64,000 bases of DNA from a virus. Shown here piece after piece: positions 31,923 through 41,008 of the stretch (position 1 is the first letter of the stretch; every line of letters starts with the position of its first letter). The position numbers and the translations under genes are program-made. The notes beneath the pieces are model-generated. The model was not told where the DNA came from and searched no databases. It saw nothing but the letters and a program-made list of their open reading frames with translations. The stretch lies in IMG/VR virus record IMGVR_UViG_3300029267_002252, positions 1-64,000 of that record. The stretch is one strand, 5' to 3'.

Positions 31923-32614
31923 TGGCTGATTATCCTCGTAAAGCTACGATGCCGAAAAAGTTCGGCGCAGACGATGAGCAGAAGACGAGACCGTTAAATG
32001 CCAATACGTATAAGATGGCGTTATTCCAGCGTGATGACCCGTCTGATTTAATGCTGTTCCACTATAACCCGACTACTTGGAGCGATACCCGCCAGACTAA
32101 ATATGAAGAGGAAGAAGTAAGTGAGTGGGAAGGTGTTCGTCCGCAGTATGACGGAACCGGTCAGCGTATTGTTACGATGACGTTGTTTTTTGATGACTTT
32201 TCGCTTGGCGATAATATGCCGGAAGCTTCAGGTCGTGCCGGATGGCGTGGTCCGAATGTTCTTACTCACGGAGTTCGTTATAACGTATCGCCTGAAAAGA
32301 GTGTTCACGCGCTTGGAAGCCGTGGTGACAGGCATGTTCGCGGCGGAACGTCGAATAGTACTCGTGGAATGAGACCTACGCAGGGAAGTATCGAATGGTT
32401 GCGCATGCGTTCGATGACTATACCGGGATTATGGGATTCTCCGCCCATTTTAGTATTCAATGGGCTGAAGCATCACCGTTCTCCGAAGCTGTTCACATGT
32501 GTTATTACAAAAGTTGATATAACGCCTCTTGTTCAGCGGTCATACAACCCGTGGATAATAAAGAGAGCTAATGTAGATATAGAACTTAAAGAGTTCCTGG
32601 AATCACCGATTTAA
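31922..32614 (+). CDS. tail tube initiator / CIS tube-associated baseplate protein
   Basis: Start set at ATG 31922 overlapping the tape-measure stop. 230 aa. The segment MLFHYNPTTWSDTRQTKYEE ... GQRIVTMTLFFDDFSLGD matches contractile-injection-system tube/LysM-domain proteins (F-N-P-x-x-x-x-x-K ... L-x-L-x-L-x-F-D), which sit between hub and tube. A Gly/Arg-rich loop (GSRGDRHVRGGTSNSTRG) interrupts the middle. The next gene supplies the LysM-like part. Confidence 0.68.
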   Translation: MADYPRKATMPKKFGADDEQKTRPLNANTYKMALFQRDDPSDLMLFHYNPTTWSDTRQTKYEEEEVSEWEGVRPQYDGTGQRIVTMTLFFDDFSLGDNMPEASGRAGWRGPNVLTHGVRYNVSPEKSVHALGSRGDRHVRGGTSNSTRGMRPTQGSIEWLRMRSMTIPGLWDSPPILVFNGLKHHRSPKLFTCVITKVDITPLVQRSYNPWIIKRANVDIELKEFLESPI

Positions 32615-32623
32615 GGATTTTAT

Positions 32624-32938
32624 ATGCCGGTATATGGAAATAGCAGATATCGCGGATTGAAGTATACGAGTGTTAAGCATCTTGATGGTTCAGTCAAAGT
32701 GTTTATACACTCACGCACTCCAGTCAAGCGTACAGATATCTCTACTCCGTTGAAGGTGCGGTTTGTCCGGGAACGCGATATGATTGACATGGTAGCCCAT
32801 TCGCATGGAAAAGATGAGCGTAAGTGGTGGCTTATTGCCGATATAAACGAGGTTCTTTTTCCCCTCGAGATGGGGGAGGGAGAAATCTATATTCCAGAAC
32901 AGCAGGAGTTTGCAAAAATTGGTAGACGAACAGTATGA
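32624..32938 (+). CDS. LysM/gp53-like baseplate protein, 104 aa
   Basis: Small protein following the tube initiator. The segment RDMIDMVAHSHGKDERKWWLIADINEVLFPLEMGEGEIYIP has the D-x-hydrophobic-x-x-[IV]-A ... W-x-[LI]-[IL]-A-x-x-N ... P ... G-x-x-[IL]-x-[IV]-P layout of LysM-like baseplate proteins of the gp53 type, which link hub and wedge. The 3' end overlaps the hub gene. Confidence 0.65.
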   Translation: MPVYGNSRYRGLKYTSVKHLDGSVKVFIHSRTPVKRTDISTPLKVRFVRERDMIDMVAHSHGKDERKWWLIADINEVLFPLEMGEGEIYIPEQQEFAKIGRRTV

Positions 32939-34214
32939 AGTATGTAGTATAGAGTATACCGGGGAATCTATCCCCACTACTCAGCAGTCGAGAATTTCGA
33001 CTGATGCTGCCCAATCGCCTGAGAAGAAGTCAGGAGTAAACCAGCCTCCTTCTCGAGCTAACCCGCAGTTCATTGTTGAACTCGAGGGACAGGATATGGA
33101 GAAGCATCACTACACCGAATTTATTGAAAGTGTCTACGTTGAAGATACGTGTGATAAGATTCCTATTGCACGTGTTGTATTTAATAATGAAGATGGGCGC
33201 TTCACGAACGAACCGCTGTGGGATGCCGATAAAAAGCTCAAAGTATATGTCGGATATCCAGAAGCCGGAATTGAATCAAAAGTCGGGACATTTTATACTC
33301 GACCTGCAAAGATGATATTTAGCGAGAAGCCTCAAGTAATTATTGAAGGGTGGGGCGAAGAAGTTTTACTGAGTTTTCCGGAGAAACGTCGCATATGGAA
33401 TGACATGAAAGATAGCGACATAGCTCAGGAGATAGCGGATTCATATGGATTCGAAGCAGTTATAGATGAGACTGATGAGCAGTTTAATCAGATTACTCAG
33501 GCTAACGAAAGTGATATGAACTTTCTCATTAAGCGCGCCCGTCTTTACGGTTATGTCGTGTATGTTAAATTTAGTACACTTCATTTCCATGCGCCGAAGT
33601 ACACATTTTCAGAAGTTAATCTTCGTTATCGTCAAGGGGAGCAGTCAACACTTTCAGGATTTTCTGTCGATACTCTTCGTGATTATCGTGCAAAACAGTA
33701 TGCTGCATCTCAGATGGACCCGATTACTCATGAATATTTTCAGGTGGAAGGGAGTGACCTTCAAGATGAGATATCTGAAACGACATCATCAAAATTTGAT
33801 AATGTCGATATGTGGGATAAGCTGATGCAGGTTAATCAGCAGAGCCCATATGGGTTCCTTGTAAATCAGGGACATAGTCAGACAAAAGAACGTTATCAAG
33901 CTTATGTTGATGCTCGCGCAAAAGTATCCAGATGGATACTAAGCGGAACCGGAGCTTGTATAGGTTTGCAGAATCTTAATGCCGGCGATACGATAAACCT
34001 GCTCGGAATTGGAAGATGGAGCGGGGAATACCTTATGACCAAAGTGGTGCACGATTATGTCGGTGGCGGGTATAAGATATATTTTGACGTAACTCGGACT
34101 TGGACAGCGAGTGCGACGGAAGCTGAGAAGAAGCGTACGAATGCCGAGACCGGAATGAATAAAGATGACACATTAAGCAGCAGCGGAAGTGCTGGAGAGG
34201 TGCTGGTAGCATGA
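32919..34214 (+). CDS. baseplate hub protein (gpD/gp27-like)
   Basis: 431 aa. Layout of late-control gpD-type hub proteins: an N-terminal domain with ESVYVEDTCDKIPIARVVFNN, a KLKVYVGYPEAGIES segment, the EKPQVIIEGWGEEVLLSF barrel, DIAQEIADSYGFE, and QANESDMNFLIKRARLYGYVVYV, which is characteristic. The C-terminal GDTINLLGIGRWSGEYLMTKVVHDYVGGGY closes the second barrel. Start uncertain: TTG 32919 lies ten bases after AGGAG, while TTG 32910 is only one base after it. No in-frame ATG is near. Stop overlaps the spike gene (ATGA). Confidence 0.85.
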   Translation: MVDEQYEVCSIEYTGESIPTTQQSRISTDAAQSPEKKSGVNQPPSRANPQFIVELEGQDMEKHHYTEFIESVYVEDTCDKIPIARVVFNNEDGRFTNEPLWDADKKLKVYVGYPEAGIESKVGTFYTRPAKMIFSEKPQVIIEGWGEEVLLSFPEKRRIWNDMKDSDIAQEIADSYGFEAVIDETDEQFNQITQANESDMNFLIKRARLYGYVVYVKFSTLHFHAPKYTFSEVNLRYRQGEQSTLSGFSVDTLRDYRAKQYAASQMDPITHEYFQVEGSDLQDEISETTSSKFDNVDMWDKLMQVNQQSPYGFLVNQGHSQTKERYQAYVDARAKVSRWILSGTGACIGLQNLNAGDTINLLGIGRWSGEYLMTKVVHDYVGGGYKIYFDVTRTWTASATEAEKKRTNAETGMNKDDTLSSSGSAGEVLVA

Positions 34215-35071
34215 GCGAAGGAATTCCTTACAAAGACCGCGAATACCTGGGGAAATACCGGGGTATTGTGCGTGAAGTTGAGGACCCGGAGCAGTTAGGA
34301 CGTATCAGGGCACAGGTCCCCTCTATTATGGGAGAGGAGTTGCTTCCTTGGGCGTACCCCTGCTTCCCCATAGATTTTTTTGGGGTTCCGGCTATTGATA
34401 CTGTAGTTTATATTGAATTTGAAGCCGGGAATGTCGAGAGACCTCTTTACTCCGGAGTATGGTTTGGTAAAGGGGATGATGCGCTGTACAAGTACCATTC
34501 TCGCGTAATCGGGGAAGAAGATAGCGCGATGAGCGGGGTTAAGGGAAGTGATAGCATAAATCCGGGGAATACCGGGAAAGTAGATGAGCCGGAGAACCCG
34601 TATCAGGGAGTATATCCCAAGGTGCGCTCCATAAAGTTCCCGTCAGGACTAATCGTAGAGATAGATGAGAGTAATGAGGATGGCCCCAGGTTCCACGTAT
34701 TCCATCCTACAGGGACTTTTTTTGAGATACACCCTGATGGGAAAGTTGTACAAAAGTCGCTCTCAAGCTATTCTGTAGTGTCTGAGGACGCTTCTGTGCA
34801 TATCGGGGGAGCGTTGAAAGTCATGATAGAGGATTTGCTGTCCATAGCAGCCTCCGGGGACAGTGTTGTTGATATTGATGGAAGCTTGACAATCCGCGTT
34901 GGCGGAGATTTCAGGGTTGAGGCTGATGGTTCTTTTGTTGCCGTTGCAAATGATTTCACTTGGGATGGCGGTGGAGGGCCGTACGGAAATGTTGTTACGA
35001 CGCAGAGTATCTGTCCGTACACGGGGTCGCCTCATCCTGAAGGTTCTTCTAAAGTAGGATGTAGTAACTAA
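34211..35071 (+). CDS. baseplate spike (gpV/gp5 OB-fold) protein
   Basis: 286 aa, GGAGAGG upstream, overlapping the hub stop. N-terminal OB fold: YRGIVREVEDPEQLGRIRAQVPSIMGEELLPWAYPC and VPAIDTVVYIEFEAGNVERPLYSGVWF match Phage_base_V. The C-terminal half is a repetitive triple-stranded beta-helix-like region (GTFFEIHPDGKVVQKS, SVVDIDGSLTIRVGGDFRVEADG), the membrane-piercing needle, ending with ICPYTGSPHPEGSSKVGC, a Cys/His tip motif common to such spikes. There is no lysozyme domain. Confidence 0.88.
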   Translation: MSEGIPYKDREYLGKYRGIVREVEDPEQLGRIRAQVPSIMGEELLPWAYPCFPIDFFGVPAIDTVVYIEFEAGNVERPLYSGVWFGKGDDALYKYHSRVIGEEDSAMSGVKGSDSINPGNTGKVDEPENPYQGVYPKVRSIKFPSGLIVEIDESNEDGPRFHVFHPTGTFFEIHPDGKVVQKSLSSYSVVSEDASVHIGGALKVMIEDLLSIAASGDSVVDIDGSLTIRVGGDFRVEADGSFVAVANDFTWDGGGGPYGNVVTTQSICPYTGSPHPEGSSKVGCSN

Positions 35072-35250
35072 TGCCGATGAACGAAGCGCAGCTTGCTGCG
35101 GAGATAAACGATGCCCTGAATAAGGAGATGGGCGGTGGCGGAAAAGATGTCGCCAAGTATCGGCTGAAACTGGCTAAGGCTATTGCTAAAGCCGTTGTTA
35201 AACATTTGCGTGCGACTCTTATGGATTCGCAGGGCAATAAGCATATGTAG
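35071..35250 (+). CDS. small hypothetical protein, 59 aa
   Basis: Short frame whose ATG overlaps the spike stop (taATG). Encodes a basic, Ala-rich helical peptide (MPMNEAQLAAEINDALNKEM ... LRATLMDSQGNKHM). It exactly fills the gap to the next gene, so it is likely real. The shape resembles small tail chaperone or capsid-vertex peptides, but no function can be assigned. Confidence 0.55.
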   Translation: MPMNEAQLAAEINDALNKEMGGGGKDVAKYRLKLAKAIAKAVVKHLRATLMDSQGNKHM

Positions 35251-35257
35251 GGTAGGT

Positions 35258-37270
35258 ATGGCACTTAACGAAACACAGAAAGCAAAATTCTTAGACCAGA
35301 CTGAGTTTATTCAGCAGCTCGGGTTGGTTGATGGGATGCGTGGAGTGACTGCTGATACGCAGTTGTTCGCTGTGAATCTCAACAATATTGTTGGGGTAGA
35401 GGAGCGTACTGTTGATACGTATGGGGATTTGCCGGACCCGACACTTGTTACTCCTGATGAGATGTGGGTAGTTCTGGAAGAGATGCTTCCGACGATTTTA
35501 AGCGGCGGTTATTATTCTGATGGAGCTGCTTGGATATATTTTGAAAATAAATCTATATATGAGAATTTTATTGAGCAGGATTTTAAGGATTCATTTACCG
35601 GCTCATCTGATGTAACGATACTCGAGGAGTGGTTTAAGAATCTCGGGTTCGAGATTGTTAGCACGAGCAAGTGGTTATATCACAGCGGAGTAAAATTCCA
35701 TGAAGTTCTTGGGGATGCTCGCGGATATTATTTGCCGAATAATGCAGATACGCATACCGAGATAGAGTGGGTAGCCGGCGGAGTAATAAGAACGATTCAA
35801 GAATATTTCATGAACGAGGAGGGAATCACGCCCCCGACTACTGCTACAGAATATGTCACAGCTATTGAGCAGTTAATGGCTATCGTACATTCTGTTGACC
35901 CTGAAGAGGGAGACGTACTTCGTTATCCCGACCTTGACCAGGAGTATATGTACGTTGACCAGGGGGCTGCGCTTGAGAACGCTATTAATCAGCTTATTGA
36001 GGCTAATGGTGATGGTTATCTCGTTACTGTCGGAGATTTGCGTTATAATTATCTCGTTAGTGGTGACCCGGCTGACCCCGCGTCTGAATTATATAAACTT
36101 ATGATACTTCCGCAGTTTGAGAAAACACTCAAGAATACGGAGCAGGATTTACAGGGAGTTATTATTGAAGATGATTCGAATCGTCAGACGATGCAGGATG
36201 GATTCGATATTATGGATGATTTTCAAAGTAAAACCGAGGCGATGTATAATAGCGCACAGATACGCGAATATCACCAGTGGACTGGTGCGCAGATATTTGA
36301 CGATTCTCCGAACCAGCCTCCTGCTGAGACTGGGTATGAAGCCGTATGGTCATTTTTTACTAGCCCGACACCCCCTACTCCTCCTCACGTAGAGCGCATG
36401 CGTATTAAGACGTATTGGCCCATACTCGGAGCAAGTGCTGCGAATATTACTCTTCTTGAGATTGATGATGTTGACGTGACTCCGTTTATTGAGTCTGTAT
36501 CAGCATACGAAGTGGTAGTTAAGGATTGGAACGCGCCCTATCCTCCTATTCCAACAATACCAGCTAAAGTAGAGATTGAGTATAAGACTGATTACAGTTT
36601 GATTCATTGGACGTATCCTGGTGACCACCCGCCTGCTTCGGGAATCCCGAAGACTTTTGTTCGTGATAATACGGATAGTGCCCGGATTGGATACCGGATG
36701 CTGAAGCTTACTGATATTTATTTTCCCGACCCGTCTGTCAGAGAGACGTTTGACCCGGACTATCTTAGTGATGACCCGTACGTTGTTCCGTATATGGAGA
36801 ATATTGATTACTGGCGGGTAGTTACTAACGGATGGAATCCGGAATTCGAATCGGCCATATTATCAGATATGGATGTTGATTTGCCTGACTCTTCTGTCGA
36901 TAAGACAGGAAAGTTGTATATGTATACAAAAGATGCCACGAGCGCTATTACGTCCGGGAGTAACTGGAGCTGTTCCGCCCCATCGGGGTATTCGACAGTT
37001 AGTGAATTTTTGCAAGCGATTGCAGACGCATGGAATGACGATAAGTGGGATATCGTATTTAATGGGGCGTGGCAGATTCGCGAGAATCCGCAGGAGTTTG
37101 AGTTTGACGACGGAGTGATTGTTGAAACTCGGTATAATCCTGATGGGACTCGAGCAGAAGTTGTTCAGATTTGCCAGACATATGATGAAATTTTTAATAA
37201 ACGTGCGGATGTTCTTTCTAAGAAAGAATATTACGATTCTATTGTTGATGCTTATGATTTGGAGTCATAG
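35258..37270 (+). CDS. large baseplate/tail structural protein, unknown family, 670 aa
   Basis: Start set at ATG 35258; the open frame extends upstream only as a shadow of the 59-aa gene. Acidic, soluble, rich in Tyr/Trp/Pro. The N-terminal half is mixed helical (NETQKAKFLDQTEFIQQLGL; QFEKTLKNTEQDLQGVII). The C-terminal half is beta-like, with repeated Y-x-x-D-P patterns and PPYPPIPTIPAKVEIEYKT. It lies between the spike and gp25, so a baseplate role is expected. I recognise no family. Confidence 0.6.
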   Translation: MALNETQKAKFLDQTEFIQQLGLVDGMRGVTADTQLFAVNLNNIVGVEERTVDTYGDLPDPTLVTPDEMWVVLEEMLPTILSGGYYSDGAAWIYFENKSIYENFIEQDFKDSFTGSSDVTILEEWFKNLGFEIVSTSKWLYHSGVKFHEVLGDARGYYLPNNADTHTEIEWVAGGVIRTIQEYFMNEEGITPPTTATEYVTAIEQLMAIVHSVDPEEGDVLRYPDLDQEYMYVDQGAALENAINQLIEANGDGYLVTVGDLRYNYLVSGDPADPASELYKLMILPQFEKTLKNTEQDLQGVIIEDDSNRQTMQDGFDIMDDFQSKTEAMYNSAQIREYHQWTGAQIFDDSPNQPPAETGYEAVWSFFTSPTPPTPPHVERMRIKTYWPILGASAANITLLEIDDVDVTPFIESVSAYEVVVKDWNAPYPPIPTIPAKVEIEYKTDYSLIHWTYPGDHPPASGIPKTFVRDNTDSARIGYRMLKLTDIYFPDPSVRETFDPDYLSDDPYVVPYMENIDYWRVVTNGWNPEFESAILSDMDVDLPDSSVDKTGKLYMYTKDATSAITSGSNWSCSAPSGYSTVSEFLQAIADAWNDDKWDIVFNGAWQIRENPQEFEFDDGVIVETRYNPDGTRAEVVQICQTYDEIFNKRADVLSKKEYYDSIVDAYDLES

Positions 37271-38140
37271 ATGTTAGTACCGTCATACTCATCATCTGAT
37301 TTACGTGACCAGTTCTCTACCGAACTGGGGTATTCGGAAACTCCGGAAGACCCGAGGGATTCCACGCCAGAGACTCCTGACCCGGATGCTACTGGACCTC
37401 AGCCGGCTGCTTCGCCTCCGCCGGAGATTCCAGGAAACGTTCCTGAAGACCGGAGTTTACGAGATGCTGCTCATGAGGCGTGTAATATTCTTTTGGATTT
37501 GTTTAAGAAGATGAACTATTTTTGTCAAGAGATAGCTTATTACATAAACGCAGGACAGAATAAGATGAATCAGGGAATGAACGCAGTTCAGAATTTTTCA
37601 GTAAAGGTGCCGAACTTTCCTCCGACACCGAAATTTACTGATGCGTTTGGTGACCTTGCAGCAGCGTGCCCGTTTGTTATGTCAGTTCTTCCAAAGGATA
37701 ATCTCGCGAATTTTATTGATGGTACGCTTAATACGTTAACATCGAGTATGCAGGCGGACATAAACGGACTGCTTAACTCTGTTCGTGAGAGCAAAGCATT
37801 TAAGAGACTTACGAATGCCGTTGATAAAATTAACCAGAGTGCCAATGTTCTTAAAGCGCAGATATACGGATTTATTAAAGTAATGGAATCTATTATTAAA
37901 TGTATACAAGCAATATGTGATGCTATCGAATCGAGTCCTCTAGCCGAACACTTGAAGAAGTGGAAGGAATGGGCGGTCGGAACCACTGAAGGTGGATTGA
38001 GTGATTCGTTCATGGGTAAGTGGGCATCGGATGTTCAGAACCAGAACGCAGCTAAGATGGCTGCTTTTGAGAAGTTTGCAAAGCCCATTCCAAAATGGAA
38101 ATCACCAGAGCCTAAAGTATATCCAGGAATAGGAGCGTAG
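37271..38140 (+). CDS. structural protein with Pro-rich N-terminus, 289 aa
   Basis: ATG one base after the previous stop, GGAG upstream. The first 60 residues are Pro/Asp/Glu-rich (TPETPDPDATGPQPAASPPP), probably disordered. The rest is helical with several Cys (NYFCQEIAYYINAGQNKMNQG; KVMESIIKCIQAICDAIES) and a likely coiled-coil stretch (about 150-230). Baseplate-module position; family unknown. Confidence 0.58.
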   Translation: MLVPSYSSSDLRDQFSTELGYSETPEDPRDSTPETPDPDATGPQPAASPPPEIPGNVPEDRSLRDAAHEACNILLDLFKKMNYFCQEIAYYINAGQNKMNQGMNAVQNFSVKVPNFPPTPKFTDAFGDLAAACPFVMSVLPKDNLANFIDGTLNTLTSSMQADINGLLNSVRESKAFKRLTNAVDKINQSANVLKAQIYGFIKVMESIIKCIQAICDAIESSPLAEHLKKWKEWAVGTTEGGLSDSFMGKWASDVQNQNAAKMAAFEKFAKPIPKWKSPEPKVYPGIGA

Positions 38141-38150
38141 AGAAAGGTCA

Positions 38151-38642
38151 ATGATGGACGGACTAAGAACATTTTACGAGCAGCTCGGCAGTGCCGATAA
38201 AGACGCGTTCGTACAGATGGTTTCGGAATCGAGTATGACTGTCGCACCCGCTGTGAAGGAATCGGTGGAGACGAGACTCAAAGAAGTTATTGCCGAAATC
38301 AACAAAGTTAATTCTAAACGCGAGATGTTAAGTAATAAAGCTAATCGTCTTGCCGATTTTGCCGGAAAGCTTCAGGAGTTTATGGATGGCAATAAGAATT
38401 ATGCTATCGAGATTGTTCTGATAAAGAAGTTCTTCAGTCTTGCTGAAGATAATCTTCGTCAGAAGATAGCTGACTTAAAACCTGATGAGCTTTTGAAAGA
38501 AAAGTATGCATTGAAATCAAAGTTACGTGAGATGCGCGATGATATCGCATCGTTTTCTAAGATAAATCACGTACTTCATTTAATAATTAAGAAGAGAGGA
38601 CCGCAGAATGTCCAACGGGAACGGGCAATTACCGTCGAATGA
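38151..38642 (+). CDS. coiled-coil structural protein, 163 aa
   Basis: ATGATG start with GAAAGG upstream. Nearly all helical and highly charged (VKESVETRLKEVIAEINKVNSKREML; LREMRDDIASFSK), consistent with a long coiled coil. The last 35 bases overlap the gp25 gene. It may be a baseplate assembly chaperone or connector; no family recognised. Confidence 0.58.
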   Translation: MMDGLRTFYEQLGSADKDAFVQMVSESSMTVAPAVKESVETRLKEVIAEINKVNSKREMLSNKANRLADFAGKLQEFMDGNKNYAIEIVLIKKFFSLAEDNLRQKIADLKPDELLKEKYALKSKLREMRDDIASFSKINHVLHLIIKKRGPQNVQRERAITVE

Positions 38643-39030
38643 TGTAATTGGAAGGGGTTTTCAATATCCTTTCAGCATCAACCCCAATAATGGGGGAGTG
38701 AATAGTACTGAGGGCGATACAAATATCGTTCAGAGTATTGTTCATATTCTTGACGTAAGCTTCGGCGAGTATCCGGGGACGCGGGATTTTGGTAGCAGTA
38801 TCTATGACTTGGTATTCACGATTAATGACCCTTCTAACGATTCATTGTTACAGCATTTTATTATTGAATCGCTCGAGCGCTGGGAGCCGCGAGTACAAGT
38901 TATTTCAGTTACAGTAAATAGAGGTAGGTACAAGGAAGGAATCCTTGAGATAGGCATCGACTTTTTTATATTACAGACACATCAGCCTACTTCAATGGTG
39001 TATCCGTTCTATCTGCCGCAGGAGGCTTAG
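38608..39030 (+). CDS. baseplate wedge protein, gp25-like
   Basis: 140 aa, GAGAGGA upstream. GRGFQYPFSINPNNGG, DTNIVQSIVHILDVSFGEYPGTRDFGSSIYDLVF and LQHFIIESLERWEPRVQVISV are the GPW/gp25 blocks, including the conserved E-Y/R-P-G-T-R-x-F-G and the R-W-E-P-R motif. The C-terminal strands contact the sheath in known baseplates. It is followed by the J-like gene as in P2, Mu and T4-type clusters. Confidence 0.9.
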   Translation: MSNGNGQLPSNDVIGRGFQYPFSINPNNGGVNSTEGDTNIVQSIVHILDVSFGEYPGTRDFGSSIYDLVFTINDPSNDSLLQHFIIESLERWEPRVQVISVTVNRGRYKEGILEIGIDFFILQTHQPTSMVYPFYLPQEA

Positions 39031-39031
39031 T

Positions 39032-41005
39032 ATGGTAACAAGGGGACGTATTCCCACGATAGATTATTCTAGCAGGGATTTTGAAGCTATCAAAGATGAT
39101 ATGATAGCGACTATCCCATTTTTCCTGCCAGAATGGACTCAGCATAACGAGAATGATTTCGGTATTGCGCTAATTCGTCTTTTCTCGATGATGGGTGATG
39201 TACTTCATTATTACATTGACCGTGTTCATAATGAGTCGTACCTGCCTACGCTGATTAAGCGGGAATCTGCTATAAACATATTGAACTTGATTGATTATCA
39301 GATGAGCAGGCCGTCTGCTGCTACTGTTGATATGGTGTTCGCACTCGCTTCAGTTCAGACTGAAGATACCGTTGTAGCGCAGGGGACGCAGTTGCTTACG
39401 AATCCGTTGTTCGAAGGGGATACGGGTATCTTGTTTGAGACGCTCGATGACCTCATTATTCGCGCCGGGACGCTTGGCAATGAATCTATCGCAGCCGTCG
39501 TTCAGGAATATAATGACCTTCCGACTGATACGTCTTTACCTGATGCAGAGGATTCGCTTGAAGTAAACACTGTTTATTTTGTTGTAGCCGAGGATGCGTA
39601 TTATCGTGTCAATAATACCGGTAATTGGGAATTACTTAATGTTACTCCTCCCGATTCCGTTAGTGTCGGTGACTATGTTTATAGTGTTAGCGCGGAAGAA
39701 GGACTTTCAAAAGTTTACACGTTTCCAGCAGTATCTCAGAGCGAAGCGTTTTTACGTTTTAGGATACCGGAAACGGGGATTATTCAGGATTCAACAAAAA
39801 GTTATGTTGATGAAGGCGGTGGTTTTAATGAGTGGCCTATTATACAATCATGGCTCGAGGCAGATTTTGACGATAAGAATACTGTGCTGTATACGGATGC
39901 TGACGGAAATGTAGACCTCGAATTCGGAAACAACATACAAGGGAAGCAGCTCAATGCCGGGAATGTTGTCAGAGCCACTTATCGAGTAGGTGGCGGGGAA
40001 GAGGGGAATGTCGGAGCGCATACCATAGTTAATATCAACACCCCTCAATCTATATATTGGGTAATCGATTACAATACGAAAGTAGTCGCGGGATGCACCA
40101 ATCCGTTACAAGCGTCCGGGGGAGCTGACGAGGAATCTATTGACGAGGCCCGAAGAAAAGGACCACAGAGTTTACGTACGCTGTATCGTGCCGTTACTGC
40201 CGAAGACTTTAAGACTATATGTGAATCTGTGCCGGGAGTATCACGTTGCGCCGTCATTCAAGGCGGGCAGATAGAATCTTGCGGATTCTGCGCCATAACA
40301 CTTGCAGTCTATCCCGAAGGTGGCGGACCGTTATCAAGCGAGCTTGAGCAGCGCATACTCAATGAGATTGAGGAAAAACGCATGGTATGCACCTCAGTAG
40401 TAATACAGCGTGCTGACGATGTCGAAATCAATATGAAGGGGAGTGTGTACGGTTATGTCAACTATCTCCAGGAGGATGTTGAAAATAATCTTGCTGATGC
40501 TATTGAACTTTATTTTGAAGAAACGCGCGTTAATGCTGACTTGACTCAGCCTGTTTATCTTAGTGATGTTATGGCGATGCTCGACGGGGTTGAGGGAGTT
40601 GACCACGTTGACCTTACAGAAATAACACGCAAGCCGAATCCTACTTATCGGATTAATAGCGGCGGTTGGACAGTTACGGGGTTTGAAGTCGGAAAAGATT
40701 CTGTTGACGAGACTTTTACCTGTACGTTTATCAATAAAGACGAGTTCAAAGTGACCGGCTCTGAAACCGGAGACCATGCGAATGGGACTATCGATGTTCC
40801 ATATAGTTCTGATAATGAAGAGATTTCTTTTGTTGTTAACTCCGGTGAGCAGGATGCTGCTCAGGGAGACGAGTTTAGTTTTGTAACTTCGCCTAAAATC
40901 GGGAATATATCTACTACGGGAGCTGAGATACCTGTCGAAGGGGATATCGAACTCGAAGTAATTATACCCGAAGAAGGCGGAAGAACGTCTGGACCTTGTG
41001 GATAA
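39032..41005 (+). CDS. baseplate J-like wedge protein
   Basis: 657 aa. N-terminal IDYSSRDFEAIKDDMIATIP and WTQHNENDFGIALIRLFSMMGDVLHYYIDRVHNESYLPTL are the family start. Central LEFGNNIQGKQLNAGNVVRATYRVGGGEEGNVGAHTI and GGADEESIDEARRKGPQSLRT ... AVTAEDFKTICESVPGVSRC are the classic Baseplate_J blocks. C-terminal YLSDVMAMLDGVEGVDHVDL follows, then a beta domain (FTCTFINKDEFKVTGSETGDHANG) as an extra tail. Confidence 0.92.
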   Translation: MVTRGRIPTIDYSSRDFEAIKDDMIATIPFFLPEWTQHNENDFGIALIRLFSMMGDVLHYYIDRVHNESYLPTLIKRESAINILNLIDYQMSRPSAATVDMVFALASVQTEDTVVAQGTQLLTNPLFEGDTGILFETLDDLIIRAGTLGNESIAAVVQEYNDLPTDTSLPDAEDSLEVNTVYFVVAEDAYYRVNNTGNWELLNVTPPDSVSVGDYVYSVSAEEGLSKVYTFPAVSQSEAFLRFRIPETGIIQDSTKSYVDEGGGFNEWPIIQSWLEADFDDKNTVLYTDADGNVDLEFGNNIQGKQLNAGNVVRATYRVGGGEEGNVGAHTIVNINTPQSIYWVIDYNTKVVAGCTNPLQASGGADEESIDEARRKGPQSLRTLYRAVTAEDFKTICESVPGVSRCAVIQGGQIESCGFCAITLAVYPEGGGPLSSELEQRILNEIEEKRMVCTSVVIQRADDVEINMKGSVYGYVNYLQEDVENNLADAIELYFEETRVNADLTQPVYLSDVMAMLDGVEGVDHVDLTEITRKPNPTYRINSGGWTVTGFEVGKDSVDETFTCTFINKDEFKVTGSETGDHANGTIDVPYSSDNEEISFVVNSGEQDAAQGDEFSFVTSPKIGNISTTGAEIPVEGDIELEVIIPEEGGRTSGPCG

Positions 41006-41008
41006 AAT

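Noticed and set aside
35183-35257. N-terminal extension of the 670-aa structural gene
   Set aside because: The translated extension is Cys/Arg-rich out-of-frame reading of the 59-aa gene; ATG 35258 is the sensible start.
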